64,000 nt of DNA from Advenella kashmirensis WT001 (GCF_000219915.2 NC_017964.1:4278001-4342000), one strand, 5' to 3'; positions 19,321 through 28,804 are shown, numbered from the stretch's first letter. The notes: a model not told the origin generated them from the sequence alone. Numbers and translations: made by a program.

Positions 19321-19815
19321 ATGCAGACGCCCATACGCCATCTTGCGCCGTTACTGCCGCATGCCGGCAGCATGATCCTGCTTGACGAAATCGTCGCCTA
19401 CTCCGATTCGCAGTTGCAGGCCCTGGCCCGCATTGGACCCGATCACCTATTCCTGGATGAGAACGGGCAGTTACCCATGTGGTGCGCCATTGAAATCATG
19501 GCGCAGGGCGTGGCCGCGTTGGCCGGCTGTCATGCACACGATGCCGGCCAGCCACCGAAGCTGGGCTTTCTGCTCGGCAGCCGCCAGATCGATATCCTGC
19601 GTCCTACCGTGGCGCAGGGCAGCCTGCTATGTGTACAGGTCGAGGCCTCAACGCGTGACGAGGCCAGCGGCTTTGGCGTGTTCGACTGTCGCCTGTCCCT
19701 GCTGCATGAACCTGGCGACGCAAACACCGACAGCGCAGAAACGGTTGCCACGGCCAGACTGAGCGTATTTAGTCCGCCAGATATTGAACACTATTTACAG
19801 GAGCAAATAGCATGA
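19321..19815 (+). CDS. 3-hydroxyacyl-ACP dehydratase (ApeP-like)
   Basis: A 164-residue hotdog dehydratase. It has LAPLLPHAGSMILLDEIV near the N-terminus and AIEIMAQGVAALAG in the hotdog helix, matching the APE dehydratase family. It removes water after each ketoreduction to create the conjugated double bonds. It is the second dehydratase of the cluster, the first being fused to the ligase. Its stop overlaps the ketoreductase start. Confidence 0.88.
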   Translation: MQTPIRHLAPLLPHAGSMILLDEIVAYSDSQLQALARIGPDHLFLDENGQLPMWCAIEIMAQGVAALAGCHAHDAGQPPKLGFLLGSRQIDILRPTVAQGSLLCVQVEASTRDEASGFGVFDCRLSLLHEPGDANTDSAETVATARLSVFSPPDIEHYLQEQIA

Positions 19816-20543
19816 CCGCTTCCCGTATTTTTGTCACCGGATCCAGCCGGGGTATCGGCAAAGCCATTGCCCTTGATCTGGCGCAGGCAGGCTTCGATAT
19901 CACCCTGCACTGCCGCCAGCGACGGCAAGAGGCCGAGCAGGTCGCCGAACAAATCCAGGCCCTGGGCCGGGCGGCAGACATACTTCAATTCGACGTATCT
20001 GATCGCCAGGCCTGCAGGCAGGCGCTGGAAACATACCTGGAAAGCCATGACGCATTCTATGGGGTTGTGCTGAATGCCGGGCTGACGCGCGATAACGCCT
20101 TTCCTGCCTTCACTGATGAAGACTGGGATCAGGTGCTCGATACCAACCTGGGCGGCTTTTATAATGTGCTGCACCCACTGATCATGCCCATGATTCGCCG
20201 GCGCAAACCGGGCCGCATCGTCTGCATGGCCTCGGTATCGGGGCTTATCGGCAACCGCGGACAGGTCAACTACAGCGCCTCCAAGGCCGGCCTGATCGGT
20301 GCAGCCAAGGCGCTGGCCGTGGAGCTGGCCAAACGTCGCATTACCGTCAATTGCGTGGCGCCCGGGCTGATTGATACGGATATGCTTGACCAGCAGGTGC
20401 CTGTTGAAGAAATCCTGAAAATGATTCCGGCCCAGCGCGCCGGCAATCCCGAAGAAGTGGCTGCGGCCGTCACCTTTCTGATGTCCGAAAAAGCGGGATA
20501 CATTACCCGCCAGGTGCTTTCGGTCAACGGAGGGTTGTGCTGA
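19812..20543 (+). CDS. 3-ketoacyl-ACP reductase, FabG-like (ApeQ-like)
   Basis: A 243-residue SDR with TGSSRGIGKAIA at residues 9-20, LNAGLTRDN, the catalytic YSASKAG near 150, and the terminal VNGGLC. It resembles FabG throughout. It reduces the keto group formed by the two ketosynthases. Start overlaps the dehydratase stop by ATGA and its stop overlaps the next ATG (TGATG). Confidence 0.9.
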   Translation: MTASRIFVTGSSRGIGKAIALDLAQAGFDITLHCRQRRQEAEQVAEQIQALGRAADILQFDVSDRQACRQALETYLESHDAFYGVVLNAGLTRDNAFPAFTDEDWDQVLDTNLGGFYNVLHPLIMPMIRRRKPGRIVCMASVSGLIGNRGQVNYSASKAGLIGAAKALAVELAKRRITVNCVAPGLIDTDMLDQQVPVEEILKMIPAQRAGNPEEVAAAVTFLMSEKAGYITRQVLSVNGGLC

Positions 20544-21769
20544 TGAAGCGTGTCGTTGTAACGGGCATCGGCGGCGTTACTGCGCTGGGCAACAGCTGGC
20601 CACAGATCCGGCAAGCCTTTACCGAGGGACGCAGCGCGATATGCGCCATGCCCGAATGGGATCGTTATACTGAACTGAACACCCGTCTGGCCGCTCCCAT
20701 TGTCAACTATCAATACCCAACGCACTGGCAACGCAAGCAGTTGCGCAGCCTGGGCAGGGTATCGCAGTTGTGCGTGGACGCCGCCGAACGCGCCCTGGCC
20801 GACGCCGGCCTGCTGGGCGATCCACTTATCCAGTCCGGCGCCATGGGCGTGGCCTGCGGGTCGTCCACGGGCAGTACCGAAGACGTCAGGGCCCTGGCGG
20901 CACTGCTCATGCATGGCCAATCGCATGGGGTCAATGCCAACACCTATGTGCGCATGATGCCGCACACCACGGCAGCCAACATTGGTATTTTCTTCGGCCT
21001 CAAGGGACGTATCATCCCCACCTCCAGTGCCTGCACGTCGGGCAGCCAGGGTATCGGCTACGCATACGAAGCCATCAAATACGGGCTGATTCCCTTGATG
21101 CTCGGCGGCGGTGGTGAAGAACTGTGCCCCAGCGAAGCCTACGTGTTCGATTCCCTGTACGCCACCAGCCAGCGTAACAGCGCGCCGCACACCTCACCAC
21201 GCCCCTACGACCGGGATCGCGACGGACTGGTGATTGGCGAAGGCGCCTGCATGTTCGTCCTGGAAGAGCGCGATCACGCCCTGGCGCGGGGCGCGCGCAT
21301 ATACGCAGAAATTGTCGGGTTCGGCAGCAATTCGGACGGTGCCCATATTACCCGTCCCCAGGCTGACACCATGCACCGGGCCATGACCCTTGCCATTGAA
21401 GACGCAGGCATACACGCCGAACAAATCGGCTATGTTAACGGTCACGGCACGGCAACCGAACAGGGTGATATCGCTGAATCACATGCTACGGCAGCATTGT
21501 TTGGCGAGCGCGCGGTCATCAGTTCGCAAAAAAGTTTCCTGGGCCACACCCTTGGCGCCTGCGGCGCACTGGAATCCTGGTTTTCCATTGCCATGATGCA
21601 CGACCGTGCGTTTGTGCCCACCCTGAATCTGGACAATGTGGATCCACGCTGCGCGCAACTGGACTACCTGCAGCATGACTGGCGCGAAATTGATACCGAA
21701 TATGTGATGAATAATAACTTTGCTTTCGGCGGCATTAATACTTCGCTGATATTTCGCAGGCAAGACTAA
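20543..21769 (+). CDS. Beta-ketoacyl-ACP synthase II-like (ApeR-like)
   Basis: A 408-residue FabF-type ketosynthase with Cys in TSSACTSGSQGI, His in NGHGTATEQGD and His in FLGHTLGACG. The N-terminus KRVVVTGIGGVTALG is typical of FabF. It is the last gene of the operon; the phosphopantetheinyl transferase gene faces it from the other strand 101 bp away. Two complete ketosynthases in one locus match known APE systems. Confidence 0.92.
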   Translation: MKRVVVTGIGGVTALGNSWPQIRQAFTEGRSAICAMPEWDRYTELNTRLAAPIVNYQYPTHWQRKQLRSLGRVSQLCVDAAERALADAGLLGDPLIQSGAMGVACGSSTGSTEDVRALAALLMHGQSHGVNANTYVRMMPHTTAANIGIFFGLKGRIIPTSSACTSGSQGIGYAYEAIKYGLIPLMLGGGGEELCPSEAYVFDSLYATSQRNSAPHTSPRPYDRDRDGLVIGEGACMFVLEERDHALARGARIYAEIVGFGSNSDGAHITRPQADTMHRAMTLAIEDAGIHAEQIGYVNGHGTATEQGDIAESHATAALFGERAVISSQKSFLGHTLGACGALESWFSIAMMHDRAFVPTLNLDNVDPRCAQLDYLQHDWREIDTEYVMNNNFAFGGINTSLIFRRQD

Positions 21770-21870
21770 AAAGACCAAAGGGAAAGGCTGAAGGGCCAAA
21801 ACCTGCAAGCTGCAAACAGCAATCACCACGCCGGAATTATCACAACGGACGCGTCAACAGAGCGCTGCCA

Positions 21871-22739
21871 TCAGCCCTGGGTCTGCGGCCCGACACCAAA
21901 AACCACGGGCTGTGCTAGCGGCAGGATACGCGCCTGGCCCGGCGTTGCCTGCCTGGCGAGCATTCTGATTGGCGTACATAGATCCTGAACAGGCCACACC
22001 ATCGCCATCATCCAATTGTCACCAATCATGGCCGATAAGCCGTGCCATTGCCGGTCTCCCAGGCCAATCAAACGCCAGGATTGCGCCCCCGCCGCGGATA
22101 CCCCTGATGCATCGTGCGCGTCATGTGCCTTACGCTGTGGCATCTGCAGGCACGGGCAACGTCCCCGGGCAATGATCCGGTTGTGGCGGCAGCAACGCCA
22201 CCTGTTGCCGGCGTGACGCATGCACCAGGCCTGATCCCTACCCGCAGCATGTCCGCTGGAAAATCGCCGCCCACTGCTTTGACCAGCGCTTCCTTGAGTG
22301 TCCATAGCCGGAAAAAAAAGCGGGTCCTGTCCTGTCCCTGCAGTGTGCGCAGCAACCGCATTTCATCCTCCTGGGCGACAAGCTCGCCCAGGGCCAGCTC
22401 ATCAATGACGCGTATCCGCTCCAGATCAACGCCCATCTGCTCATGCTGTGAAGATGCCGCCCACAGGGCGTGACCGGCACTGTGCGACAGGCTGGATGAC
22501 CGATAGGGATCAAGCAGACGGCGCTGCAAGGAACGACTGACACGCCATTCGTAGGCCTTGCGCGCACTCAGGCGAGCCGCCTCACGGGCGCGATCCTCTG
22601 GATTCAGCGCCAACGGGTCGTACTCTACCTGCAAGGCCGGACCGGCAAACCACAGTTGCAGCAGCGCCGGCTGATCTGAAACGGAAAATGGCATGAACAA
22701 CGTAACCGAAATGGCAATGGTCCCATTGTACGTATTCAT
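21871..22739 (-). CDS. 4'-phosphopantetheinyl transferase, frame broken
   Basis: An Sfp-type transferase that would prime the two carrier proteins of the cluster. The diagnostic motifs MGVDLERIR and FRLWTLKEALVKAVGG (metal and CoA binding) are intact. After GDVARA the frame moves near 22150 (one C missing), restoring LQMPQRKAHDAHDASG and IGLGDRQWHGLSAMIG, and reading runs to 21871. The last 40 residues look atypical, so the true end is uncertain. ATG at 22694 is an alternative start. It is convergent with the operon it serves. Confidence 0.7.
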
Positions 22740-22988
22740 GCCATTTGCAGGCGCATCTTTGATAAATGATTTTGATGGATTGCTGCCTCACACCCGGCTT
22801 TCGGGTTCAATGATGCCCTCTTGGCTAACCGCGACGGCGCACTTGACGTGAAACCAAGGCCCCGTAGTTTGCCTCCCGACACAGGGAAAGCATCCGGAAA
22901 ACCGTTTCAACATTTTCGCAACAAGCAGGTCAGACGCACCAGGAGTATGACTTATACCCATGATCGGGGTTTTTCATCGCCTATTTCT

Positions 22989-22998
22989 CACATATGTG
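22989..22998. promoter_or_regulatory. Palindrome upstream of the toxin-antitoxin operon
   Basis: cacatatgtg is a perfect 10-bp palindrome 37 bp before the antitoxin start. Together with the inverted repeat at 23007-23024 it makes a plausible autoregulatory region. The gap 22740-22988 holds no gene that I can identify. Confidence 0.3.
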
Positions 22999-23006
22999 TT
23001 AATGTG

Positions 23007-23024
23007 GGTTTGTGTAAACAAACC
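23007..23024. promoter_or_regulatory. Inverted repeat operator of the toxin-antitoxin operon
   Basis: ggtttgt and acaaacc form a perfect 7-bp inverted repeat around gtaa, ending 11 bp before the antitoxin ATG. ParD-type antitoxins usually bind such repeats at their own promoter. Confidence 0.45.
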
Positions 23025-23035
23025 AGCACTGCCCT

Positions 23036-23287
23036 ATGAGCCGCCTCACAATTGACCTATCTGACCAGCAACACCAAAGCCTGAAGGCGCTGGCCGCCTT
23101 GCAAGGTAAAACCATTAAGCAATACGCCCTTGAACGCTTGTTCCCCGGCGATACTACTGCCGAGCAGACATGGCAGGAACTAAAGGCCGTGCTGGGATCT
23201 CGCATCAATGATGGGCTTGCCGGGAAGGTATCTGCCAAGAACATCAGCCAAATCCTTGATGAAGAACTGGGCGAGGACCGCACTTGA
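23036..23287 (+). CDS. ParD-like antitoxin
   Basis: An 83-residue protein beginning with the ribbon-helix-helix pattern LTIDLSDQQHQSLKALAALQ, in which the beta strand binds DNA. A flexible charged C-terminal part (ISQILDEELGED) would wrap the toxin. It overlaps the toxin gene by 4 bp, the classic antitoxin-first order. It should neutralise the neighbouring ParE-like protein and repress its own operon through the repeats just upstream. Confidence 0.82.
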   Translation: MSRLTIDLSDQQHQSLKALAALQGKTIKQYALERLFPGDTTAEQTWQELKAVLGSRINDGLAGKVSAKNISQILDEELGEDRT

Positions 23288-23601
23288 GGGCTTACGTTCT
23301 TACAGAGGGGGCCGAAGCTGATTTGCGCGACATTATCCGATACACTCGTAAGCAATGGGGTGCCACGCAAGTGCGCCGCTATATGGGTAAACTGGAGCAG
23401 GGCATTATCAGTCTCGCCGCCGGAAAAGGTCCATTTACTGTTGTGAACGAACTTTATCCTGCGTTAAGAATGGCTCGTTTCGAGCATCACTATGTATTTT
23501 GCTTGCCGCGTGAAGACGGCCCCGCTTTGGTCGTGGCTATTTTTCATGAGCGTATGGATCTCATGACGCGACTGGCAGACCGGCTTAATAATGAAAATTA
23601 A
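23284..23601 (+). CDS. ParE/RelE-superfamily toxin
   Basis: A 105-residue protein with the ParE pattern: TEGAEADLRDIIRYTRKQWG at the N-terminus, then RRYMGKLEQGI, LRMARFEHHYVF and VVAIFHERMDL. ParE members poison DNA gyrase and RelE members cleave mRNA; the long paired helices with DIIRYT favour ParE. Translation starts at a TTG that overlaps the antitoxin stop, which keeps toxin production tied to antitoxin. Confidence 0.82.
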   Translation: MRAYVLTEGAEADLRDIIRYTRKQWGATQVRRYMGKLEQGIISLAAGKGPFTVVNELYPALRMARFEHHYVFCLPREDGPALVVAIFHERMDLMTRLADRLNNEN

Positions 23602-23700
23602 TCGATAAAAACGCGGATGCCATGTTGTTATACCAATAGCTTGGTTCAGTGGCAGCAGTCTGGCCATTTCTGCGGCCGGCGCAAGGCCGGCCCCGCCCAC

Positions 23701-24783
23701 TCAGGGTAATGCCGCAATCGGTTCAGCTTCCCTTTGGATCTGGCCGACACCCAGATAGGAGAACAGATCCTTCGGATCGGTCAGTTCGGGCACCAGCGAA
23801 ATAGGTTGCATCAGGCCCAGCTTTTGCGCCGTATCCCTCATATAGACCAGCGCCGAAAAGTCTTCCAGGGCGAAACCAACCGAATCGAACAGGGTGATTT
23901 GCGTATCAGTCTCACGGCCTTTGGCCTGGCCTCCAAAGACCTGCCATAAATGCCGGACAGGAAAGTCCGCGGCCACATTCTGCAATTCACCTTCCACCCG
24001 GGTTTGTGGCTCGAATTCGACAAACACGGTGGTCAGGGGCAGGATGTCGGGATGCAGCTCGGTCTTGCCCGGGCAATCGCCGCCAACCGCGTTGATATGC
24101 ATGCCTGGCTTGATCATTTCGGGGGTCAGGATATGTGCCCGCGAATACTCGGCGGTCACTGTTGTCACAATATCAGCGTCCCGAACGGCGTCGGCCACAC
24201 TGTCGGCGATGTCAACTGTCATAGCGGTGTGACGCAGATTATCGGCCAGCTTTTGTGATGCAGCACGATCAAGATCGTAAACGCTCAGGTGCTCGATTCC
24301 AAGCAGATAATGAAAGGCCAGCGCCTGAAATTCGCTTTGACAGCCATTGCCGATCAGGGCCATCCGGCGGCTGTTGCTGCGCGCCAGGTGCTTTGCCGCC
24401 AATGCAGACATGGCTGCAGTTCGAAGCGCAGTCGTCAATGTCAATTCACAAATCACCTCGGGCTTGCCGGTGCTGTTGTCCACCAGCGCGCCAAATGCCA
24501 GCACTGTGGACAAGCCTTCCTGAGGGTTATGTGGATGACAATTGACATACTTGAAAGAATAATTCTGTTTGTCTGCAATGGGCATCAGTTCCATCACGCC
24601 ATCCTGCACATATTTGGCAACACGGGATGACTTGTCAAATTCATCCCAGCGCAAATAGTCTGACAGGATATAGTTCATTACGCCGTCAAGCGTCTGCTTC
24701 ATGCCTTGCCGCTGCACGATGCGCGCCACGTCCTGGGGGCGGATCAGTCCGGTATTCAGATTCGTTTGTGTCAAATGACTCAT
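23701..24783 (-). CDS. Ornithine cyclodeaminase / mu-crystallin family protein
   Basis: A 360-residue NAD-dependent enzyme. It has MALIGNGCQSEFQALAFHYL (Rossmann glycines) near residue 145, TVTAEYSRAHIL, and the catalytic-loop segment HINAVGGDCPGKTELHPDIL, which matches the ornithine cyclodeaminase subgroup (Asp in GGD). Ornithine cyclodeaminase converts ornithine to proline and ammonia; other members handle imine or opine substrates. Start is taken at 24783, where ggag precedes the ATG; a longer reading to 24879 lacks one. It is divergent from an Lrp-type regulator. Confidence 0.82.
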   Translation of the reverse strand: MSHLTQTNLNTGLIRPQDVARIVQRQGMKQTLDGVMNYILSDYLRWDEFDKSSRVAKYVQDGVMELMPIADKQNYSFKYVNCHPHNPQEGLSTVLAFGALVDNSTGKPEVICELTLTTALRTAAMSALAAKHLARSNSRRMALIGNGCQSEFQALAFHYLLGIEHLSVYDLDRAASQKLADNLRHTAMTVDIADSVADAVRDADIVTTVTAEYSRAHILTPEMIKPGMHINAVGGDCPGKTELHPDILPLTTVFVEFEPQTRVEGELQNVAADFPVRHLWQVFGGQAKGRETDTQITLFDSVGFALEDFSALVYMRDTAQKLGLMQPISLVPELTDPKDLFSYLGVGQIQREAEPIAALP

Positions 24784-25101
24784 GGTTATCTCCGTTAATG
24801 CGTTGCCGGTGCCACTCACAAGGGGCAATGCCAAGGGGAAGCTCGCGCACCCCTGATGCAACCCGCCCCACCCTTTCATCCTGTCACCAACAGCCGTGGC
24901 TATCGAATGAAGTTTTTCCGCAAGCTGTTTTCAAAAACCGCCTAGCGGAACCTGGGGTGCCCAGCGCCGACACTATATTTATGGTTGTGTCTTTGTTACT
25001 TAAGTTTGCCGCATTCTCGTGGCAAAGCATATCGGCAATGTTGCACACTTTTGTCCATTCTTTTGCCATAATGGCAATACAAACTACCTTAATGAGCAAT
25101 T
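24784..25101. other. Intergenic region between the divergent cyclodeaminase and Lrp-type genes
   Basis: A 318-bp gap. Apart from the palindrome at 25063-25077 I find no gene or hairpin with a T run. Confidence 0.5.
25063..25077. promoter_or_regulatory. Candidate Lrp-type operator
   Basis: ttgccataatggcaa is a perfect 15-bp inverted repeat (7-bp arms around one A) 25 bp before the Lrp-type gene. Symmetric 15-bp sites are the usual size for Lrp/AsnC proteins. It could control the regulator itself and the divergent cyclodeaminase gene. Confidence 0.5.
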
Positions 25102-25521
25102 ATGGACTCAACTGACCAGGCACTTATCTCGTTGTTACGCCAAAATGCACGATATACGGTCGCCGATCTGGCAAAAAAACTCGGCGTGTCGCGCGGCACC
25201 ATACGCAACCGCATGCTGCGGCTGGAAGATGCCAGCGTAATCGTTGGCTACACGGTGCAATTGCGTCCGGACACGCAAACTCAAACCATCCGCGCATGGA
25301 TGAGCATTGCCATTGAAGGGAACATGAGCCGTCAGGTGATCGCCAGCCTGCTGGGCGAACCCTGCATTGTGGCCCTGCATGACACCAATGGCCGCTGGGA
25401 CCTGCTGGCGGAGCTGGAAGCCAGCACATTGGCCGATCTGGGTCAGGCGCTGGAACGGATCCGCCTGATCCGCAATATCAGCAACTCCGAAACCAGCATT
25501 CATTTGAAAAGCTATCGGTAG
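25102..25521 (+). CDS. Lrp/AsnC family transcriptional regulator
   Basis: A 139-residue regulator. An N-terminal helix-turn-helix (DLAKKLGVSRGTIRNRMLRL, residues 22-41) is followed by a C-terminal RAM-like ligand-binding domain. It lies divergently from the ornithine-cyclodeaminase-like gene, so an amino-acid-responsive activator or repressor of that gene is the natural inference. The perfect palindrome at 25063-25077 is a candidate site. Confidence 0.88.
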   Translation: MDSTDQALISLLRQNARYTVADLAKKLGVSRGTIRNRMLRLEDASVIVGYTVQLRPDTQTQTIRAWMSIAIEGNMSRQVIASLLGEPCIVALHDTNGRWDLLAELEASTLADLGQALERIRLIRNISNSETSIHLKSYR

Positions 25522-25608
25522 GGCCGACGGTTGCCGTTTCACATTGCCATTGCGCGGCGCCGCTAACACGACATATTGACTATTGCCGCTACCAATTACC
25601 GCTGCTCC

Positions 25609-26992
25609 CTAACCGTGGAGGGTTGGCGAATAGGAATGCCAGGCAGTCAGCGACTGAATCACACTGCCGATCTGCAACAGTCCTCGCTCGTCTTGCGGTT
25701 TGCCCACAAGCTGCGCACTTACCGGCATGTTGCCGGGGTCAAAGCCGGCCGGCAGTGCCAGCGCACAGCCGCCAGTCCAATTGGCAAGACGTGTAAAGAA
25801 GCCCGGGCTCGCGGCTTCATCCAGGTTCGTTAGTAACGGCGCGACCGCCGGCACGGTAGGCATCATGAATGCATCCTTGTCCGCCATCCAGGCCTGCCAT
25901 GTGCTCATGGCAGCCTGATGCGCCGCCAGCAGCGCTTCATATTGCGTTTGTGAAACCGCCTGGCCGGCCAGCATCCGCCTACGTACAAACGGGTCCATGG
26001 GCGCATTGTGGTCCTGCACCACGGCGCCATGCAAGCGCCAGGCACAGGCCGCCATCAGCAGCCCGCTCTGCTCGAAAATAGTATTAAACGATAGTGGCGG
26101 CCGCTCGCGCACAATATTGGCCCCGGCCATTTCCGCCATGCGCACCATGTCGCGCACTCCCAGCCGAACAGAACGCTGCACCTCCGTATCGTATTGCTCA
26201 TCCGGCATGACGCCCAGTGTCATGCCATCCAGACCGCTACCATCATCCAGCAGCCGATGACACGACTCATCCAGCACTTCGCCCGGTTCACAGGTAAGTG
26301 CCCGGTACAAAATGGCGGCGTCATCAGCCGTATGTGTAATCGGCCCCACGCTATCGAGCATAGGCGCCAGGGGCAAAATGCCGCTCATATCCATCTGCCC
26401 GGCGGTCATTTTCAGCCCGGTCAGACTGCAGAAAGCCGCTGGGATCCGCACCGAACCGCCGGTATCAGTACCAATGGCGCAGGGCACCAGGCCGGCAGCC
26501 ACGGCGACCGCTGAACCACTGGAAGAGCCGCCCGGCGCATGGGCGCGATTGGCATCCCAGGGGTTATGGGGCGTTCCCAGATGCGCATTGGTGCCCCAGC
26601 CGCCGAAGGCAAATTCCACAGTTTGGGTTTTGCCGATCACAATCGCGCCTGCGCCTGCAACCGTTGCACCAGCGCCGCCGTCTTGCTGCTGGCCTGACCA
26701 TCGTGTACGGCAGATCCCCCGGTAGTCACGACACCGGCAATATCAATCAGATCCTTGATCGCCACGGGAATACCGTCAAGCACCCCCAGCGACCTGCCCG
26801 CTTTCGCCTGGCATCGGAGGCCTTCGCATCCCGTATCGCCTGTTCGCCGAACACGACCGCAAAGGCATTGAGCATTGGATTGTATTTTTCAATTCGCCTG
26901 AGAAAAAATGTGGTCAACAGCTCCGACGTCAGGCCTTGCCCGCTCAGTTGGCTGGCCAGTCTGGCGACGGTGGAAAAAGCGTAATGTTCCAT
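25609..26992 (-). CDS. Amidase signature family enzyme, frame broken twice
   Basis: A protein of about 460 residues with the full Ser-cisSer-Lys triad of the amidase signature: Lys in PVAIKDLIDIAG, Ser in GGSSSGSAVAVAAG and Ser in GTDTGGSVRIPAAF. It hydrolyses a carboxamide; the substrate is unknown. Frame moves near 26790 (one C missing, restoring GRLGVLDGIPVAIKDL) and near 26665 (restoring IVIGKTQTVEFAF). The start MEHYAFSTVARL at 26992 fits the family. Not to be confused with GatA, since no gatC or gatB is present. Confidence 0.82.
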
Positions 26993-27519
26993 GACGTGTC
27001 TTTGCCTGCGTAGAGTCGAAAAAATCAATAACGTTAATGAACGAGTCAATATACTCATAGCAATAACCATGCCACTGCTTCGGCTTTGTCGTTGAATCCT
27101 GCTTTGTCGGTACGCGCAGCGCAACCCCAGCGAGCGTGAAGCATGATCCCCTCGTCGATTGCGACACGTCCTGCTTTCCTATCGCCCTTCTCTATCGCTC
27201 TTTGCTATCGAACTTTGCTCTCGGACTCTCCTGCTTCACATGTACTGATGGCGCCTGCAAACCATGATTCCGCGCTTTTCCCTGCATCGTCTGCGCAACG
27301 TCAGTGTACGCCCGCCCCCTCATACGGCTCATCGATTTTCAATTGTCATAAGCAACTTCTGCCAGTTGCACGCATATTCGTTTATATTCTAATCATCATT
27401 GTCATTCAGCCAGTTGTCATCTTCAAACTGTGTCTGTCACATACCTCTGGCCGGCATCGTGCTGCCGCATGGCAGTCGCCCGCCGGTACACCCATTGTCA
27501 CCCAGTCAAGGAGCTCAGT
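26993..27519. other. Intergenic region between divergent amidase and sugar dehydrogenase genes
   Basis: A 527-bp stretch with several stops in all frames. I see no tRNA, hairpin with T run or recognisable protein remnant. It must hold both divergent promoters, but none stands out. Confidence 0.4.
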
Positions 27520-28761
27520 ATGAAACCAGCCGTTCCAGCTACGTCGCGCTTACCATCCCTCCCCTTGTCGTTCGCATACCGGCCGGCCAGGCGCCTGCTG
27601 TCGCGCAGCACGTTTACCAATATTTTGATGGCAACCGTGATTGTCAGCGGCTTTCATGTAGCCACGGCACAGGCACAGGCGACCACTATGTCGCCGGGGG
27701 ACAAAGCGCCCGTTGCCCGGAACGTCACCACCGAGACGCTTCTTAAAGGGCTGGAGCATCCCTGGTCGATGGCCTTCTTGCCAGACAATGCCGGCATGCT
27801 CATTACCGAGCGCAGTGGTCGTCTCAATTACTGGAAACCGGGCAACGACAAGCCTGCCGTAGTCAGCGGCAGTCCCAAGGTCTGGGCCAGCGGCCAGGGC
27901 GGCCTGCTGGATGTGGTCCTGGCGCCGGATTTTGCCAAAACGCGCCATATTTATCTGAGTTATGCCGAAGAGGGCAAAGACGGTAAAGCGGGCACGGCCG
28001 TCGGCTTTGGGCGTCTGTCCGATGACAACACCAGGCTGGAAAACTTCCAGGTCATTTTCCGCCAGGAACCCAAGCTGTCTGTCGGCAATCATTTTGGCTC
28101 GCGCATTATCTTCGATCGCAAGGGCTACATGTTCATTGCGCTGGGCGAGAACGATCAACGCCCTACCTCCCAGGATTTGGACAAGTTGCAAGGCAAGATT
28201 GTGCGGCTGTTCCCTGACGGACGCATCCCCCAGGACAATCCATTCGTGGGCAAACAGGGCGTGCGTCCCGAGATCTGGTCTTACGGACATCGCAATCAGC
28301 AAGGCGCTGCGCTCAATCCCTGGACCGGCGCCTTGTGGACCAATGAACACGGCCCGCGCGGTGGAGATGAGGTCAATATTCCCGAGCCTGGCAAGAACTA
28401 TGGCTGGCCACTGGCCACCTATGGTATCAATTACTCCGGGTTGCCGATTCCCGAAGCCAAAGGCACCGACGGCGCCGGGCTGACTCAACCCATTTACGCC
28501 TGGAAAGTCTCACCGGCAATCAGCGGCATGGCCTTTTACGATCACGACCGTTTTGCGCCATGGAAGCAGTCTGTGTTTATCGGCGCGCTGGCGCAGCAAC
28601 GCCTGCTGAACCTGAAGGTGGACGGCACCGCTCTGAAGGACGAACAGGTAATCTTCGAAGGCGAGCGTATTCGTGATGTGAAGGTCGGTCCCGATGGCTA
28701 CGTCTATGTCCTGACCGATACCGGCGATGGCAAGCTGATTCGCCTCGGCCTGCAAAACTGA
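27520..28761 (+). CDS. PQQ-dependent soluble aldose sugar dehydrogenase (Asd/YliI-like)
   Basis: A 413-residue periplasmic beta-propeller enzyme of the soluble glucose dehydrogenase family. The N-terminal part has a long signal-like segment (TNILMATVIVSGFHVATAQA, cleavage after AQA). Family motifs are EHPWSMAFLP, GGLLDVVLAPDF, YGHRNQQGAALNP and TNEHGPRGGDEVN, the last two contributing to PQQ and calcium binding. The ATG is preceded by aaggag at proper spacing. It oxidises aldoses at the cell surface and passes electrons to the respiratory chain. No PQQ synthesis genes are in this window. Confidence 0.88.
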   Translation: MKPAVPATSRLPSLPLSFAYRPARRLLSRSTFTNILMATVIVSGFHVATAQAQATTMSPGDKAPVARNVTTETLLKGLEHPWSMAFLPDNAGMLITERSGRLNYWKPGNDKPAVVSGSPKVWASGQGGLLDVVLAPDFAKTRHIYLSYAEEGKDGKAGTAVGFGRLSDDNTRLENFQVIFRQEPKLSVGNHFGSRIIFDRKGYMFIALGENDQRPTSQDLDKLQGKIVRLFPDGRIPQDNPFVGKQGVRPEIWSYGHRNQQGAALNPWTGALWTNEHGPRGGDEVNIPEPGKNYGWPLATYGINYSGLPIPEAKGTDGAGLTQPIYAWKVSPAISGMAFYDHDRFAPWKQSVFIGALAQQRLLNLKVDGTALKDEQVIFEGERIRDVKVGPDGYVYVLTDTGDGKLIRLGLQN

Positions 28762-28764
28762 ACC

Positions 28765-28804
28765 CAAAAAAAAGGCCCGCCGCAGCGCAATGCTGTGACG
28801 GGCC
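28765..28804 (-). terminator. Rho-independent terminator of serA
   Basis: Read leftward, a GC-rich stem (ggcccgtcacagc pairing with gctgcggcgggcc, around attgc) is followed by a run of nine T. It lies 36 bp past the serA stop and also between the convergent sugar dehydrogenase and serA genes. Confidence 0.9.

Noticed and set aside
28774..28804. Hairpin read as a terminator for the sugar dehydrogenase gene only
   Set aside because: The T run lies on the serA side (leftward reading), so the functional direction is serA; rightward use would lack a T tract.
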